64,000 bases of DNA, taken from NCBI GenBank assembly GCA_016748015.1, contig JAAOMT010000543.1, forward strand, positions 372,001-436,000, read 5' to 3'. The translations under genes and the position numbers were made by a program. Numbering within the stretch: position 1 is the first letter of the stretch; every line of letters begins with the position of its first letter. Under the pieces are notes generated by a model. That model was not told where the DNA came from. It made no database searches and saw only the letters and a program-made list of their open reading frames with translations. Source of the DNA: Geosiphon pyriformis (Eukaryota > Glomeromycota > Glomeromycetes > Archaeosporales > Geosiphonaceae). This document shows positions 62,301 through 64,000 of this stretch, one piece after another.

Positions 62301-62317
62301 TTATTTTTATTAACAAT

Positions 62318-62830
62318 TTCCGCAAAGTTCCCAATATCACGATTGAAATCATTCTAGGTGTCCCAAAAAAGTAAGTAACCCGCATTGGGATAGGTGATTT
62401 GGGTAGCTCTTGAATTATTGGTGAGCACCTTTGCTGATGAAACTAGTATATTAACTAGATGGTCATCAGGGTGGCAATATTGTGAAATATGTTAACATAG
62501 CCATCATTTTCAGCGTACCCAAAAATTGCAGCTTAAGAATTCGTTTAAAATAAATTTTTAGCATACTTAGATTTCCTTGATGACTAGTTAATGGTGAAGT
62601 AATAGCACCACCTAAAAGAATGTCTTGATCCTCGGATCCCAATAGTCTGGCAGAAAAATAATCAATCAATTGCCTAGTTCCACTCACAACTGTGACCAAG
62701 TTATCTGGGAATATACTCAGTAAAATTTCTCCAAGTTCTATTAATCCAGGCACAAATACAAAGCCAGCTAACTTTTGCTGTCCATACTTTTTCAAATATA
62801 ATCACGCAACAAGATTTCCACAGAACCATC
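62318..62830 (-). pseudogene. decayed alpha/beta hydrolase copy
   Basis: Minus-strand exon 62795 to about 62573 reads LKKYGQQKLAGFVFVPGLIE and further hydrolase sequence (FSARLLGSEDQDIL). After a GTATGC donor the next exon starts AIFGYAENDGYVNIFHNI, as in the intact copy at 63.6-63.9 kb. Then about 25 bp including the start of the catalytic Asp motif are missing, and the frame runs into stop codons. The expected NVGHILFW (catalytic His) is NAGYLLFW. Differences from the intact copy are largely C-to-T and G-to-A (CG replaced by TG or CA). A clear pseudogene. Confidence 0.85.
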
Positions 62831-63623
62831 CAATTAGAATGGCTTTCTAATTGGACAGTCTTAGTTATTATCTTTAAGAAATTCGTAAATTATTATTAAA
62901 ATATATCTCAATAAAACCTTTAAGTAAAATTTTTTATTTATATATTTAAACTTGAAATATTTTATTTATTTATAATGAAAAATTTTCACAAATGTTTTCA
63001 GCATTCCTTTAATTAAAAAAAGCTTTATAATCACCATAATGATTAATAAAGAAAATCCGTGACGGAGAACATGACCATTAGTCATCATTGGCCCAATTTT
63101 AGCAACGGTTTAGATTAAAAATAAACCCATTGGTTTTGCAAATCAAAGATGTTATGAAAGGTTTTTTAAAATACACATTTGCCTTTTGCTTAACAATATA
63201 AGGTTTCAATTCAGCCTTTAACTAACGCAATTATCGTTATTGGATGATATGGACGCAAAATACTTCAAATTTTAGAAAGCAATCATTTATATTCTTAGTA
63301 GCTATAAGTATTCATTAATTCCAAAAAAATTTAATATTTGTTTGAAATAAAAATTTAGCTGGCCTTGTTTTTGAAGTTTCTGTTAATAGTCTTGGGTTTT
63401 TTTCCCAAAGTCTCGAATAATTTTTATTTGTTTCACTCGTTTCACCTAACTGAAATTTTCGGATTTTCTTGATACAAAATAAAATGCAATTTAAATTTAT
63501 GATATATAAATATTAATCGGAAATTTATTAATTAAAGAAATTTTATAATAAAAGTTATTAGTTAAAATAAACGATTACATTTCCTTAAATTCTATTTCTG
63601 ATTAAATCTATACAAAATTTTAT
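62831..63623. other. spacer between the two hydrolase copies
   Basis: About 790 bp of AT-rich sequence with no supported gene. The tandem arrangement suggests that the duplication unit included the hydrolase 3' part. Confidence 0.5.
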
Positions 63624-64000
63624 TTATTGATAAACACCTTTTGATTTAACTTCCATCCTTAAATCTTTTTCCGCAAATTCCCCAATATCACGGTTGAAAT
63701 CTTCATAGACGTTCCAAAAAAGTATATGACCCACATTGGGATAGGTGATTTGGGTAGCTCTCGAATTAGTGGCGAGCACCTTTGCCGATGAGACTGGCGT
63801 ATTAATTAAACGGTCATCGGCACCGAAGATTGCCAGAATTGGGGCGGTAATGTTGCGAAATACGTTAACATAGCCATCATTTTCAACGTACCCAAAAATT
63901 GCAGCTTAATTTTAGCAGAAGCAATATAAGAATTAGGTTTAATCGTTAAAAATAATAATAATCTTTTAAACTATGTAAAAATAATTTTTTAGCATACCTG
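63624..64000 (-). CDS. alpha/beta hydrolase, C-terminal exons (runs off the window)
   Basis: The last exon (63904-63624) encodes 93 residues plus stop: AIFGYVENDGYVNVFRNITA, then PILAIFGADDRLIN with the catalytic acid, then YPNVGHILFW with the catalytic histidine, and a basic tail. An intron (63997-63905, starting GTATGC) precedes it, and three bases of the upstream exon end at the window edge. The nucleophile Ser and the oxyanion region must lie beyond base 64000. The frame is intact and the catalytic residues are present, so this copy is probably active, while its neighbour at 62.3-62.8 kb is dead. Substrate unknown. Confidence 0.85.

Overview
The window looks like a piece of a very AT-rich, intron-dense fungal nuclear genome. 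Genes are broken into up to 17 exons. Introns are mostly 50-140 nt, with GT..AG ends and CTAAC-like branch sites. The gene content (a four-helix MLKL/HeLo-type domain fused to Sel1 repeats, a pogo-type transposon, an OPT transporter, a divergent ER Hsp70) fits an arbuscular mycorrhizal fungus (Glomeromycotina) or a close relative. That assignment is inference. All gene models were built by hand from reading frames and splice signals. Where stated, exon lengths add up to an open frame, but single junctions may be off by a base.

Layout. 1-3.1 kb: no convincing gene. 3.1-5.5 kb: two lineage-specific hypothetical genes. 5.5-10.8 kb: a very AT-rich island (about 6.1-9.65 kb) flanked by two copies of a dispersed, decayed repeat. 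11.2-14.6 kb: a hypothetical membrane protein gene (+) converging on and overlapping a secretory-pathway Hsp70 gene (-). 15.2-16.7 kb: a complete pogo-like DNA transposon with TIRs and TA duplication and a frameshifted transposase. 17.6-21.1 kb: a 17-exon OPT oligopeptide transporter. 23.0 kb: a tiny gene for a strongly basic peptide. 25.2-28.4 kb: PP2A regulatory subunit B'' with EF-hands. 29.5-31.2 kb (-): a UPF0014/FetB-type membrane permease. 33.3-36.0 kb: two tandem paralogues of an unrecognised family. 37.2-37.6 kb: a 388-bp near-perfect palindrome. 39.4-41.2 kb: a divergent pair, the MLKL-like/Sel1 gene (-) and a possible LYR-motif gene (+). 44-50 kb and 55-61 kb: two more extremely AT-rich islands. 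50.6-51.1 kb: a small heat shock protein with heat-shock elements. 54.6-54.9 kb: a cysteine-rich 116-residue protein. 62.3-64.0 kb: a dead copy and an apparently intact copy of an alpha/beta hydrolase, the intact one running off the right edge.

Two observations stand out. First, the Hsp70 keeps its signal peptide, full length and a well conserved substrate-binding domain but has lost essentially every ATP-binding motif, so it looks like a maintained pseudo-ATPase chaperone. Second, the AT islands seem to be made by heavy C-to-T / G-to-A mutation of repeats: a GC-normal stretch at about 47.75-48.06 kb has a second copy at about 44.73-45.02 kb whose differences are nearly all transitions toward A/T. 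The decayed hydrolase copy shows a milder version of the same bias. This resembles repeat-induced point mutation or methylation-driven decay.
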